DNA of 64,000 nucleotides, from the NCBI RefSeq assembly GCF_900104595.1, contig NZ_FNVY01000003.1, forward strand, positions 310,001-374,000, written 5' to 3'. A program made the position numbers and the translations under genes. Below the pieces are notes generated by a model, which worked only from the letters and a program-made list of their open reading frames with translations, ran no database searches and had not been told where the DNA came from. This DNA comes from Enterococcus timonensis. GTDB taxonomy: Bacteria > Bacillota > Bacilli > Lactobacillales > Enterococcaceae. How positions within the stretch are numbered: position 1 is the stretch's first letter; every line of letters starts with the position of its first letter. Positions 18,250 through 27,212 of the stretch are shown here, in pieces.

Positions 18250-18906
18250 ATGAACGCTTATTTGACAGTTGATGATGGACCAAACAATGTAATGGATGAA
18301 ATGTTAGATTATTTTGTGCAAGAAAAAATTATAACAATCTTTTTTGTAATTGGGCAAAGAATTGAACAACAAGAAAAAATCTTGTTAAAAGCATTACAAC
18401 AAGGATTTATCTTAGGAAATCATAGTTTTTCCCATCCAGTTTTTAGCCAGATAACTCTAAAACAAGCAATTCTAGAAATTGAGCTGACAGAGGAGTTATT
18501 GAATAGGTTGTATCAAAAAGCTGGAAAAGAGAGGCCAGCAAAACTTTTTCGATTCCCTTATTTTGATCAAGGAGGGGAAAATGCAGTGGAGTTAGAAAAA
18601 TGTTTAAAATATCATGGTTTTGTCAACTTAGCTCAAACAGCACAACAAGCGACAAATATTACCTGTGATTTTGATTTTCAAGAATATTTGATACCTCAAC
18701 AGCAAAAAAAGTATTCAGAAATAATTCAACGAGTACGTGAAAAAGATTTTTCTACCCACAATTCTAATGAGCAAAGACAAATCATTCTATAACATGCTCA
18801 CGATGATTCGCAGAATCTTCATCCAAAGTATTATCAGGAATTATTACAAATAGCGAAAGATAAAGGTTTAGAATTCAGCCGTCCAATATTTAAATCTAGA
18901 GAATAA
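18250..18906 (+). pseudogene. CE4 polysaccharide deacetylase, interrupted by in-frame TAA
   Basis: NodB-like carbohydrate esterase 4 gene. Motif 1 (LTVDDGPN), the metal-binding motif 2 (NHSFSHPVF) and motif 3 (RFPYFDQGG) are intact. A TAA at 18790-18792 stops the frame after 180 codons at QIIL, exactly where motif 5 (ILxHxHD) belongs; the same frame continues HAHDDSQNLHPKYYQEL to a second TAA at 18904-18906. A single-base change (for example from TTA) explains this. The 180-residue product would lack part of the active-site pocket. Family role: deacetylation of xylan or aminosugars. It begins 1 base after the GH43 stop. A sequencing error or readthrough is possible. Confidence 0.8.
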
Positions 18907-18980
18907 TGAAAGAATCAAAGTAAAAAATAATTTAATGTTTGGTAAAGAAATTTTAACTAATAGATTAGCTAATGTTTTCT

Positions 18981-19787
18981 TCAAACATACAACAATCGAA
19001 AGGCCAGCGGGGTATATCCGGTGGCTTTTTTGAAGCTGGCAATAAAGTGGCTGCTACTTTTAAAACCAACAAGTTCAGCGAGTAGTTGAATTTCCATTTC
19101 ATTTTTATTGATTAATAATTCTTTGGCTTTTTTGAGGCGGAATTGGCGAATGTATTGGGTAGTCGTCAGATGGAAAAATCGTTGAAAAAGGCGATTTAAA
19201 TATTGTGGGGTAATAAAAACAATTTTGGCCAATTGTTCAACGGATATATCTTCAGAAAAATGTGTTTCGATATACGTTATTGTTGGTTTTAAATAATCAG
19301 CAAAAAGTTTATTTTCTAATGGTGGCTGACTTGGGTGTCGCTGACTTAACTCCAGCAAAAATGCATAAGTGGCAATAGAGAAATCTTTAGGTGTTGCATC
19401 GCGTTTTTGAATATGGGAAATCATCTTATCAATCCATTGAGAAAAAAATTGGCCGTCTGATACAAAAATAAAAGCTTCATCGGATAAAATCTCATGCATG
19501 CGCTCCAAAAAGCGGCCGTTAACAGTCACAAAAGAAGTTTTCCAAGCGGCATTTGATTTACGATAATAACGGTGGGCTAAAAAAGGGGAAAGTAGTAGCC
19601 CAGATCCTGCTGGTAATAAAATTTTCTGGTCGGCTAACTGGACCTCTCCTACGCCTTCATTCGTTTGTAGCCAGTGATAATACGGATGACCATTAGGACG
19701 GTTGATATCTTCTTGATACCAATCGTTGCCAATACTTTCAATGGCAAATGGCCAATTTTTATTCATAACATCAAAATAAATCGGCAT
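18981..19787 (-). CDS. AraC-family transcriptional regulator
   Basis: Regulator of 268 residues. The N-terminal half (about 1-150) looks like a cupin sugar-sensing domain (GVGEVQLADQKILLPAGSG), and the C-terminal 100 residues hold two AraC helix-turn-helix units (ISVEQLAKIVFITPQYLNRL and MEIQLLAELVGFKSSSHF). It is divergent from the GH42 gene across 109 bases whose promoter has a good -10 but a poor -35, as expected for an activator-dependent promoter. It probably activates the GH42 gene, and perhaps others in the locus; the effector is unknown. It is convergent with the broken CE4 gene. Confidence 0.86.
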   Translation of the reverse strand: MPIYFDVMNKNWPFAIESIGNDWYQEDINRPNGHPYYHWLQTNEGVGEVQLADQKILLPAGSGLLLSPFLAHRYYRKSNAAWKTSFVTVNGRFLERMHEILSDEAFIFVSDGQFFSQWIDKMISHIQKRDATPKDFSIATYAFLLELSQRHPSQPPLENKLFADYLKPTITYIETHFSEDISVEQLAKIVFITPQYLNRLFQRFFHLTTTQYIRQFRLKKAKELLINKNEMEIQLLAELVGFKSSSHFIASFKKATGYTPLAFRLLYV

Positions 19788-19855
19788 GACTTCACCTGTT
19801 TCTTTTTTTTATATCACAAGTTTAGCAGAGAACACTTAATAAAACAAAAATCGCT

Positions 19856-19861
19856 TATAAT
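19856..19861 (+). promoter_or_regulatory. -10 box of GH42 promoter
   Basis: TATAAT at 19856-19861, 35 bases before the GTG start of the GH42 gene. The -35 position at the 17-bp spacing reads CACTTA, a poor match, which suits activation by the divergent AraC regulator. Confidence 0.45.
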
Positions 19862-19896
19862 ATAGAAAAAATAGGAACAAAAAGGAGTTTTTTTAA

Positions 19897-21894
19897 GTGA
19901 AAAAAATTTTATATGGTGGCGACTATAATCCAAATCAATGGCCAGAAGAGATTTGGCAAGAAGATATGCGGATGTTTCATTTGGCGAACATTAATTCCAC
20001 AACGATTAATGTTTTTTCGTGGGCTAAAATTCAACCGTCTGAAAATGTCTATGATTTTTCTGAATTAGATAAAATCGTTCAACTACTTTCCGATGAAAAA
20101 AAAGAAATCGTTATGGCTACATCCACTGGCGCACTGCCGGCTTGGCTTTTCAAAAAATATCCAGAAGTGGGGCGCACCGATTATCAAGGGCGCCAGCATA
20201 AATTTGGTCACCGCCACAATGCTTGTCCGAATTCTCTTGTTTATCAAAAATATGCTCAAGCGCTAGCGGAAAAATTGGCCCAACGCTACGGAGATAATCC
20301 GAATATTGCTTATTGGCACGTGAATAATGAATATGGTGGCGAATGTTATTGCGAAAATTGTACTAAGGCCTTTCGCGTATGGCTACAAGATCATTACAAA
20401 ACGTTAGACCAATTAAATGCGGCTTGGAATACAGAATTTTGGGGACACACGATTTATGAATGGGATGAAATCGTAGCGCCTAACGAGCTAGGTGACGGAA
20501 TGAGTGATTATCGCTCGGCGTTTGCCGGCATGTCTTTAGATTATTGTCGTTTCAATTCTGATGCTATTTTAAATAATTACAAAATGGAACGAGATGCGAT
20601 TAAAAAAATTGTTCCTCAGGCAGCGGTGACTACTAATTTAATGGGGACCTTTAAAGGCTTGGATTATTTCAAATGGGCTAAAGAAATGGATATTATTTCT
20701 TGGGATAATTATCCGGCATACAATACTCCGTGGTCGATTGTTGCTATGAATCATGAATTAATGCGCGGCTTGAAAGATCAACCGTTTCTCTTAATGGAAC
20801 AAACGCCGAGCCAACAAAATTGGCAACCGTATAATTCTTTAAAAAAACCTGGTCAAATGCGGGCGCAAAGTTATCAAACATTAGCTCATGGTGGTGATTC
20901 CATTCAATTTTTCCAATTGCGCAGAAGTGTCGGCGCCTGTGAAAAATTTCATGGGGCAGTCATTGAACATGTTGGGCACGAACACACCCGCGTTTTTGGT
21001 GAAGTGGCTGAACTGGGAGAAGAATTGACCCGCCTAGATGAATTGGTTGGAGCAACGTCACAAGCTGAGGTAGGCGTTATTTTCGACTGGGAAAATTATT
21101 GGGGCTTAGAATATACTTCCGGCCCGAATATAGATTTGCGTTATGTTGATCAAATTCATAAATATTATCGTTATTTTTATGAAAATCATATTCCGGCGCA
21201 AATGATTTCAGTCGATAGTGATTTTTCGAAATATAAATTTATTGTCGCTCCAGTTTTATATTTAATGAAAGCTGGCCTCGGCGAAAAAATGACGGAATTT
21301 GTTAAAAATGGTGGCACGCTTTTGACGACTTATATGTCGGGAATTGTTAATGAATCAGATAATGTTTATTTAGGCGGATATCCTGGACCATTGCGGGAAG
21401 TCAGCGGGATTTGGGTAGAAGAAATCGACGCTCTTGCTCCGGAACAAACCAATACCGTGCAATTAAAAAATGGAACAAGTGGCACCGGGAAATTAGTCGC
21501 AGATTTGATTCATTTGGAAACGGCGGAAAGTCTAGGAGAATACACGAGTAATTTTTACGCGGGCATGCCAATGGCGACGGTCAATCATTTTGGCGCCGGT
21601 CTTGCGTATTATTTCGGGACTGATTTAAGTGACAATCTGTTAAATGAAATTTTAGATCAAGCAGTCAGTCAAGCGAATGTTCAACCATTGCTAAATGAAA
21701 AAACCAAACTAGAAATTACGCAACGATTTAGTCAAGAAAAAGTATTTACTTTTATTTTAAATTTAAGTGCCGAAGAACAAGTGTTACCAGCTGAATTTGC
21801 CGGTAAAGTCGATGTCTTAAAAAATCAAATGCTCAATTCCAAACAAAACGTTCCCGCATTTGCCAGCTACTTAATAGTTGACAAGCGGTCATAA
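19897..21894 (+). CDS. GH42 beta-galactosidase
   Basis: Glycoside hydrolase family 42 enzyme of 665 residues. It opens with YGGDYNPNQWPEEIW, the family hallmark. Acid/base Glu145 lies in HVNNEYGG and nucleophile Glu301 in LLMEQTPS; the cysteines in ECYCENC plus an earlier Cys fit the structural zinc site of many GH42 proteins. A trimerisation domain (about 395-600) and small C-terminal domain follow. The start is GTG 19897, 9 bases behind AAAGGAG. No signal peptide. It may remove galactose from plant oligosaccharides; some GH42 enzymes prefer other sugars such as alpha-L-arabinopyranosides. Divergent AraC gene likely controls it. Confidence 0.92.
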   Translation: MKKILYGGDYNPNQWPEEIWQEDMRMFHLANINSTTINVFSWAKIQPSENVYDFSELDKIVQLLSDEKKEIVMATSTGALPAWLFKKYPEVGRTDYQGRQHKFGHRHNACPNSLVYQKYAQALAEKLAQRYGDNPNIAYWHVNNEYGGECYCENCTKAFRVWLQDHYKTLDQLNAAWNTEFWGHTIYEWDEIVAPNELGDGMSDYRSAFAGMSLDYCRFNSDAILNNYKMERDAIKKIVPQAAVTTNLMGTFKGLDYFKWAKEMDIISWDNYPAYNTPWSIVAMNHELMRGLKDQPFLLMEQTPSQQNWQPYNSLKKPGQMRAQSYQTLAHGGDSIQFFQLRRSVGACEKFHGAVIEHVGHEHTRVFGEVAELGEELTRLDELVGATSQAEVGVIFDWENYWGLEYTSGPNIDLRYVDQIHKYYRYFYENHIPAQMISVDSDFSKYKFIVAPVLYLMKAGLGEKMTEFVKNGGTLLTTYMSGIVNESDNVYLGGYPGPLREVSGIWVEEIDALAPEQTNTVQLKNGTSGTGKLVADLIHLETAESLGEYTSNFYAGMPMATVNHFGAGLAYYFGTDLSDNLLNEILDQAVSQANVQPLLNEKTKLEITQRFSQEKVFTFILNLSAEEQVLPAEFAGKVDVLKNQMLNSKQNVPAFASYLIVDKRS

Positions 21895-21940
21895 AAAAAC
21901 TAAAGTAGAAATGTTCCAAAAAAAAATTAAATAGATATTA

Positions 21941-22083
21941 ACCATCACAAGGGGTGCGATAATTGCTGAGATCGAGGAAACTCGAGACCCTTCGAACCTG
22001 ATTTTGTTAAGACAAACGTAGGAATGTGATGGAGTTTACATAACTCCTCCTTGTATGGTGAAAGTCTAAGGAGGAGTCTTTTT
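21941..22083 (+). promoter_or_regulatory. TPP riboswitch with SD-sequestering/terminator hairpin
   Basis: THI-box core is clear: ggggtgc, gctgaga, acccttcgaacctgat and gtaggaatgtgatgg between 21941 and 22032. P1 pairs 21942-21949 with 22025-22032. Downstream, actcctcctt (22043-22052) pairs perfectly with aaggaggagt (22068-22077), which contains the thiT ribosome site and is followed by five T. ggagtt (22031-22036) can instead pair with aactcc (22042-22047) but shares two bases with P1. So TPP binding would favour P1 and the sequestering hairpin, turning thiT off. Confidence 0.95.
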
Positions 22084-22650
22084 ATGCAAAAACAGAAGTT
22101 AGTTGTCTGGGTAGAAGTCGCAGTCATTGCGGCATTATGTTACGTCTTGGGATTAATTCCCATCGAATCGGCCAATGCCGCCTTTGATTTATCGTTAGGG
22201 TTGATTCCCTTAGTGATTTTTTCTTTACGACGAGGTGCGGGTCCGGCGATGTTGGCTGGGGTTCTATGGGGAACGTTGTCGATTTTAACTGGTAAGGCTT
22301 ATATTGTAACGGTACCGCAAGTAATTTTTGAATATCCATTTGCTTTTGCTTTTGGTGGTCTGGGGGGAATTTTTTCTATCAAAGTAAAACAAGCCATTTC
22401 AAATGATGGGAAAAATAAAAATCTTTGGTTAGTCCTCACTGCGTTAGTCGCTGTCTTTTCTCGTTGGTTTTGGCATTTTTGGGCCGGGGTTTTTATTTGG
22501 GGAAGTTACGCGCCAGAAGGACAAAGCCCATTTGTTTATTCGCTAATTGCTAACGGCGGATCGGCCATCGCCAATTCGGTTCTTTTAATTGTTGTTTTAC
22601 TTTTAATCTCGCAAACGGGACGTTCCTTTAAACGCTTAATTCTCGCCTAA
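22084..22650 (+). CDS. thiT: Thiamine ECF transporter substrate-binding subunit ThiT
   Basis: Integral membrane S-component of 188 residues with about six helices that binds thiamine and works with the shared EcfAA'T energising module encoded elsewhere. Family landmarks are the N-terminal VEVAVIAALCYVLG, the LIPIES loop, and the aromatic, thiamine-site region SRWFWHFWAGVFIWG. The start is the ATG at 22084, 6 bases behind AAGGAGGAG; this ribosome site lies inside the riboswitch hairpin. The TPP riboswitch directly upstream independently supports the call. Confidence 0.95.
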   Translation: MQKQKLVVWVEVAVIAALCYVLGLIPIESANAAFDLSLGLIPLVIFSLRRGAGPAMLAGVLWGTLSILTGKAYIVTVPQVIFEYPFAFAFGGLGGIFSIKVKQAISNDGKNKNLWLVLTALVAVFSRWFWHFWAGVFIWGSYAPEGQSPFVYSLIANGGSAIANSVLLIVVLLLISQTGRSFKRLILA

Positions 22651-22652
22651 TT

Positions 22653-22697
22653 AAAAAGCTGGACCAAAAAAGTTTTCTTTTTTGGTCCAGCTTTTAT
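22653..22697. terminator. Bidirectional terminator between thiT and rnhC
   Basis: Long perfect stem aaaagctggaccaaaaaa (22654-22671) with ttttttggtccagctttt (22678-22695), flanked by A and T tracts on both sides, between two convergent genes. Confidence 0.9.
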
Positions 22698-22700
22698 TTT

Positions 22701-23588
22701 TTACATTAATTTTTCCGCCTTTTGCGTATTAGCAAAATGTAATTTCGCATGTTCGCCGAGAAGATCTAAGCCACCTTGTCGCAAAATTTCTGCAGCTACT
22801 AAATCTGATTTCGCTCCAGCACCAGAAGGTAAGGGAAGTCCTAGACTTGCGCCATCTTGCTCCAAATAATCTAGAAAAAGTTTGCGAGCAATCATACTGG
22901 CAGCTGCTACGGCTAAATGTTGTTGTTCTCCTTTTTCTACAAAATAAAAAGGTTGCGGCCAAGTTAAATTATGAGTTTTAGAATATTTCGTTAAACTAGC
23001 TTTGGTGGTAAATGCATCGACTAGTGTTGCCGCGGGTTTCACCGGTAATTCTTTGGCCAGTTGGGTTAAGACATGGTGATGAAAAAGAACTTTCATTTCT
23101 ACGGCATTGAATTTTTGTTGGTACTCATTGTATTTTTTTGGTGTGACTACCAAAGTTTTATAAGGCAAAATCGTCATTAATTGCTGGGCGATTTCTTTAA
23201 TTTCGGGATCTTTTAACATTTTGGAATCTTTGACGCCAAGTTTGCGCAAGGTAGGTAACATTTTTTCTTCAGCAAAGGTCGCTACGACTACTAACGGGCC
23301 AAAATAACTGCCATTGCCCACTTCATCGCTTCCTAAAAGGGAAAGGTTAGCTAATGGTGGGGTCGTTGCTGTTTCTGAACTTTTTAATCCGAAAAATTTG
23401 CTCAGCGCCGCACCTTCTGTTTCAGCATTTGTTCCTTGAAATAAAACTTTGCCGGATAAATAACCGGTGATGGTGGTGCCATTTTTTTTGGCAGAAAATA
23501 ACGCATAAGGTGGGATCTTAGCCACTAAATAGTCGATGTAAAATTTTTTTGCTGACGCTAATTGGTTCTTATTTAAGAGGATAATCAT
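22701..23588 (-). CDS. rnhC: Ribonuclease HIII
   Basis: Cleaves RNA of RNA-DNA hybrids, removing R-loops and Okazaki primers; 295 residues, usual for RNase HIII. The N-terminal 85 residues form the TBP-like substrate-binding domain special to HIII. The catalytic domain begins LLGSDEVGNGSYFGPLVV with the DEvG motif and goes on to KDSKML and LVDAFTTK. The glycine at the third place of the GSDEVGNGS box is as in HIII rather than HII. Convergent with thiT and divergent from zapA, as in many Firmicutes. Confidence 0.95.
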   Translation of the reverse strand: MIILLNKNQLASAKKFYIDYLVAKIPPYALFSAKKNGTTITGYLSGKVLFQGTNAETEGAALSKFFGLKSSETATTPPLANLSLLGSDEVGNGSYFGPLVVVATFAEEKMLPTLRKLGVKDSKMLKDPEIKEIAQQLMTILPYKTLVVTPKKYNEYQQKFNAVEMKVLFHHHVLTQLAKELPVKPAATLVDAFTTKASLTKYSKTHNLTWPQPFYFVEKGEQQHLAVAAASMIARKLFLDYLEQDGASLGLPLPSGAGAKSDLVAAEILRQGGLDLLGEHAKLHFANTQKAEKLM

Positions 23589-23722
23589 TTTTCAAACTCC
23601 TTTTTCAAATAAACTCATCTTTAAACGAAATCAAACTAAATTCATCTTGCCTCAATTTTTAATAAAACTCAAGGGAAAATGTGTTAAAATACTAGCGAGA
23701 ACTAGCTTAAGGAGGATTTTTT

Positions 23723-24160
23723 GTGGCTGAGAAAAAAAGATTTAAAGCTGTGATTAATAATAAAACGTATACGATTGTCGGGACGGAAGAAAAAAGTCAA
23801 TTAGAGATGGTCACCCAACTGATTAACGAGCAATTAACTGAGGTGAAAAATCTTTCCAGTACTTTAACGACAGAAGATGCCGCAATTTTAGTGGCGGTAA
23901 ATGCCGTCAATGATCAATTGAAAAAACAAACGCAAATTTTAATGCAACAAAAAGAAATGGCCGAACTAAAACGGGCCAACGCACAAATGCGAATCTTAGA
24001 AAATAAAGTTCGTCAAATGGAATTAGTAGAAGAAAAAGCTCGTAATGGCTTAAAAGAAGCGGGAATCGATCAAGAAATTACGAATCCGATTCAAGCCCAA
24101 CAAGTCTTAAACGAATTACAAAAACAAAAAATTCAACATAAAGCGGGAACCACAGATTAA
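23723..24160 (+). CDS. zapA: Cell division protein ZapA
   Basis: Small FtsZ-ring stabiliser of 145 residues. The N-terminal globular part (KRFKAVINNKTYTIVG) is followed by the long coiled coil (about 70-120) that makes the tetramer. Slightly longer than the usual 85-110 residues because of the extended tail. It starts with GTG 23723 behind AAGGAGG. A position between rnhC and cvpA-mutS2 is the standard Gram-positive order. Confidence 0.88.
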   Translation: MAEKKRFKAVINNKTYTIVGTEEKSQLEMVTQLINEQLTEVKNLSSTLTTEDAAILVAVNAVNDQLKKQTQILMQQKEMAELKRANAQMRILENKVRQMELVEEKARNGLKEAGIDQEITNPIQAQQVLNELQKQKIQHKAGTTD

Positions 24161-24214
24161 AAGCGCTAAGAAAAAATAAGCGCTGAATAATTGCAATCAG
24201 AAAGAAGGAATAAA

Positions 24215-24766
24215 ATGCTGACAATTTTAATATTATTGATTTTAGCTTTTGCCGTTTATACTGGAGCTAGACGTGGATTAGTCTTGCAACTAGTTTATTC
24301 CATCAGCTATCTCGCCTCGTTTCTAGTGGCCCGTCATTATTATCAAGATTTGGCCCCAAAACTAGAACTTTTTATTCCCTACCCCTCAGCGACAATCGAC
24401 TCAAAATTAGTTTTCTTTGATGAAACATTGAGTCTCAGTCTTGACCAAGCGTTTTACGCGGGCGTGTCATTTCTAGTAATTTTATTAGCGGGTATTTTAG
24501 TGACGAGATTTATTGGAATATTTTTCCATTCCTTAACGTTTTTACCGTTAGTTCACCAACTTAATTGGCTAGGCGGTGGCTTGCTAAGTTTTGTAGTAAC
24601 GTATGTGGCCGTGTTTCTTTTATTATATTTGCTAAGTTTAGTGCCGCTAGATTTTATCCAATCGCAATTTGAAAGTAGCAGTTTGGCCCATTGGATGGTA
24701 GAAAAAACACCGATTTTTTCAAAACAAATGTATGATTTATGGATTACGAAAATGATTCACAGTTAG
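24215..24766 (+). CDS. cvpA: CvpA family membrane protein
   Basis: Membrane protein of 183 residues with four hydrophobic segments (about 2-20, 25-42, 80-105 and 115-145), matching the CvpA/YshB family linked to colicin V production and envelope homeostasis, with no defined biochemical role. The ATG at 24215 was chosen because AGAAGGAA lies 5 bases upstream; a TTG at 24191 lacks a ribosome site. It is 11 bases before mutS2. Confidence 0.85.
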   Translation: MLTILILLILAFAVYTGARRGLVLQLVYSISYLASFLVARHYYQDLAPKLELFIPYPSATIDSKLVFFDETLSLSLDQAFYAGVSFLVILLAGILVTRFIGIFFHSLTFLPLVHQLNWLGGGLLSFVVTYVAVFLLLYLLSLVPLDFIQSQFESSSLAHWMVEKTPIFSKQMYDLWITKMIHS

Positions 24767-24777
24767 GAAGTGTTTAA

Positions 24778-27141
24778 ATGAATGAAAAAGGATTACAAAC
24801 TTTAGAGTACAAAAAAGTGTTACAACAATTAAAAAGTTTTACCGTCACCAAAATTGGCGGCGAGTTAGTTAGTAATTTAACGCCAGAAACGGCTGAGAAA
24901 AAAATTTCCCGCGCTCTGTTAGAAACTGAAGATGCTGTTAAAGTTTTGCGCTTAAGAGGCGGCTTGCCAGTACCTAAGTTAGAAAATATTCGTCCCCATT
25001 TAAAACGAATTGATATTGGGGCCGATCTTAACGGCGTGGAACTCGCTCAAATTACCCGCGTCTTAACGTCTACTAAAGAAGTCGCTGACTTTTTACACGA
25101 ACTGGCGGAACAAGAACAAGAATTTCACTATTTGTATGAATGGATGGACCAATTATTTTTATTGCCAGAATTAACCCGAGACTTAAAAAGATCGATTGAT
25201 GAAGACGGTCAAGTCAACGATGAAGCCTCTTCTTTATTAAAACAATTGCGCCAACAAATTAAACGCAGTGAACAAAATGTTCGGGAACAATTAGATAGCT
25301 TTATTCGGGGGGGCAATAATAAATATTTGTCCGACAATATTATTACCATTCGTAATGATCGCTATGTAATTCCGGTAAAAGCTGAATATCGCGGTGTTTT
25401 TGGCGGGGTAGTTCACGATCAAAGTTCCTCCGGTCAAACATTATTTATTGAACCAAAATCAGTTGTTGAGTTGAATAATCGTTTGCGCCAGCAACAAATT
25501 GCAGAGCGTGATGAGGTTTTACGAATTTTATCTGAATTGTCGGCTCGACTTGTTCCTTATGTTAGAGAAATTCGCCACAACGCAGAAGTTTTAGGACAAA
25601 TGGATTTGATGAACGCCAAAGCCAAATACGGCCGGGATTTAAAAGCGACTATCCCTGCGCTTTCTTTAAATAAAGAAGTCCGCCTGCTTTCTGCTCGGCA
25701 TCCTTTATTAAATCAAGATACCGCTGTAGCAAATGATTTATTTATTGGCAAAGATTTTCAAGCGGTGGTCATTACCGGACCTAACACGGGTGGGAAAACC
25801 ATCACTTTAAAAACGTTAGGTTTACTACAAATGATGGGCCAAAGCGGCTTGGCTTTGCCGGTAGCTGAAAATTCGCAAATCGGTATTTTTCAAGAAATTT
25901 ATGCCGATATTGGCGATGAACAATCGATTGAACAAAATTTATCGACGTTTTCTTCTCATATGACCAATATTGTAAAAATTTTAGCCAAAGCTGACGAAGA
26001 AAGCTTGGTGCTTTTTGATGAATTAGGCGCCGGGACAGATCCCCAAGAAGGTGCGGCCTTGGCCATTTCGATTCTCGATTTTCTTGGGAGCCGTTCGAGT
26101 TATGTGATGGCAACAACGCACTATCCAGAATTGAAAGTTTACGGCTACAATCGTCCCAATACAATCAATGCTTCCATGGAATTTGATGTGGATACTTTGA
26201 GTCCAACGTATCATTTGCTAATTGGCGTGCCCGGTCGTTCAAATGCTTTTGAAATTTCTAAACGTCTTGGTTTAAATCCAGAAGTGATTGAAAGTGCTAA
26301 GCAAATTTTAGATGGCGAAAGTCAAGATTTAAATGAAATGATTGCCGATCTTGAAAACCAACGAAAAATGACTGAGTTGGAATATTTAGAAATGCGTCAA
26401 CATACCACTGAAGCAGAAAAGCTGCATCTTGATTTGCAAAAAGCTTACGAAGAATTTTTCACCCAACGCGAAGACGAAATGAAAAAAGCCCAAGACAAAG
26501 CCAATGCATTAGTAGCCGAGGCCCAAGAAAAAGCCGAAACGATTATTACCGAATTGCGGAACAAACAATTGGCCGGGGGCAACCAAGGGATTAAAGAACA
26601 CGAATTTATCGCTGCAAAATCCGCTTTAGCAGCTCTTGCCACCCACCATGCACCGCTAGAAAAAAATAAAGTTTTACGTCGGGCTAAAAATAAGAAAAAA
26701 TTTAAAGTCGGCGATGAAGTAATTTCAGCAACTTATGGACAACGAGGCGTTTTATTAGCTCCTGAAAAAAATGACAGCTGGCAAGTTCAAATGGGTATTT
26801 TAAAAATGTCGCTACCTGAAAGTGATTTAACTTTAGCGCAAGCTGAAAAAGAACCTACTCGCCGAATCGTCAATGTACAATCGGCCAGTGCAAGTCACGT
26901 CGCTACGCAATTAGATTTACGGGGCAAACGTTATGACGAAGCATTGGAAGAAGTAGATCAATATTTGGATGCAGCGATTTTGGCTGGCTATCCGCAAGTG
27001 ACAATTGTTCATGGCAAAGGGACTGGCGCTTTACGCAAGGGCATCACGGATTATTTGAAAAATCATCGTTCCGTGGCTAAATATGAATTTGCGCCGAATA
27101 ATCAAGGTGGCAATGGCGCTACTATTGTTTATTTTAAATAG
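24778..27141 (+). CDS. mutS2: MutS2 ATPase/endonuclease
   Basis: Protein of 787 residues that suppresses homologous recombination and, as RqcU in Bacillus, splits collided ribosomes. It has MutS core and lever segments (1-310), the ATPase with Walker A GPNTGGKT near residue 334 and Walker B LVLFDELGAGTDP, then a long coiled coil (about 510-600) and the C-terminal Smr domain with LDLRGKRYDEA and HGKGTGALR. It lacks the mismatch-binding domain of MutS. Complete length. Transcribed with zapA and cvpA. Confidence 0.96.
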   Translation: MNEKGLQTLEYKKVLQQLKSFTVTKIGGELVSNLTPETAEKKISRALLETEDAVKVLRLRGGLPVPKLENIRPHLKRIDIGADLNGVELAQITRVLTSTKEVADFLHELAEQEQEFHYLYEWMDQLFLLPELTRDLKRSIDEDGQVNDEASSLLKQLRQQIKRSEQNVREQLDSFIRGGNNKYLSDNIITIRNDRYVIPVKAEYRGVFGGVVHDQSSSGQTLFIEPKSVVELNNRLRQQQIAERDEVLRILSELSARLVPYVREIRHNAEVLGQMDLMNAKAKYGRDLKATIPALSLNKEVRLLSARHPLLNQDTAVANDLFIGKDFQAVVITGPNTGGKTITLKTLGLLQMMGQSGLALPVAENSQIGIFQEIYADIGDEQSIEQNLSTFSSHMTNIVKILAKADEESLVLFDELGAGTDPQEGAALAISILDFLGSRSSYVMATTHYPELKVYGYNRPNTINASMEFDVDTLSPTYHLLIGVPGRSNAFEISKRLGLNPEVIESAKQILDGESQDLNEMIADLENQRKMTELEYLEMRQHTTEAEKLHLDLQKAYEEFFTQREDEMKKAQDKANALVAEAQEKAETIITELRNKQLAGGNQGIKEHEFIAAKSALAALATHHAPLEKNKVLRRAKNKKKFKVGDEVISATYGQRGVLLAPEKNDSWQVQMGILKMSLPESDLTLAQAEKEPTRRIVNVQSASASHVATQLDLRGKRYDEALEEVDQYLDAAILAGYPQVTIVHGKGTGALRKGITDYLKNHRSVAKYEFAPNNQGGNGATIVYFK

Positions 27142-27212
27142 TAGGCAAATAATTTCCGGGAAATTAAGTTTCGATGCTATACTTATGGCGATAATAAAAA
27201 GGGGGAACTAAT

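Noticed and set aside
25802-26164. Antisense open frame of 120 codons inside mutS2
   Set aside because: No ribosome site and no recognisable motif; it lies opposite the conserved MutS2 ATPase domain and is a frame shadow.
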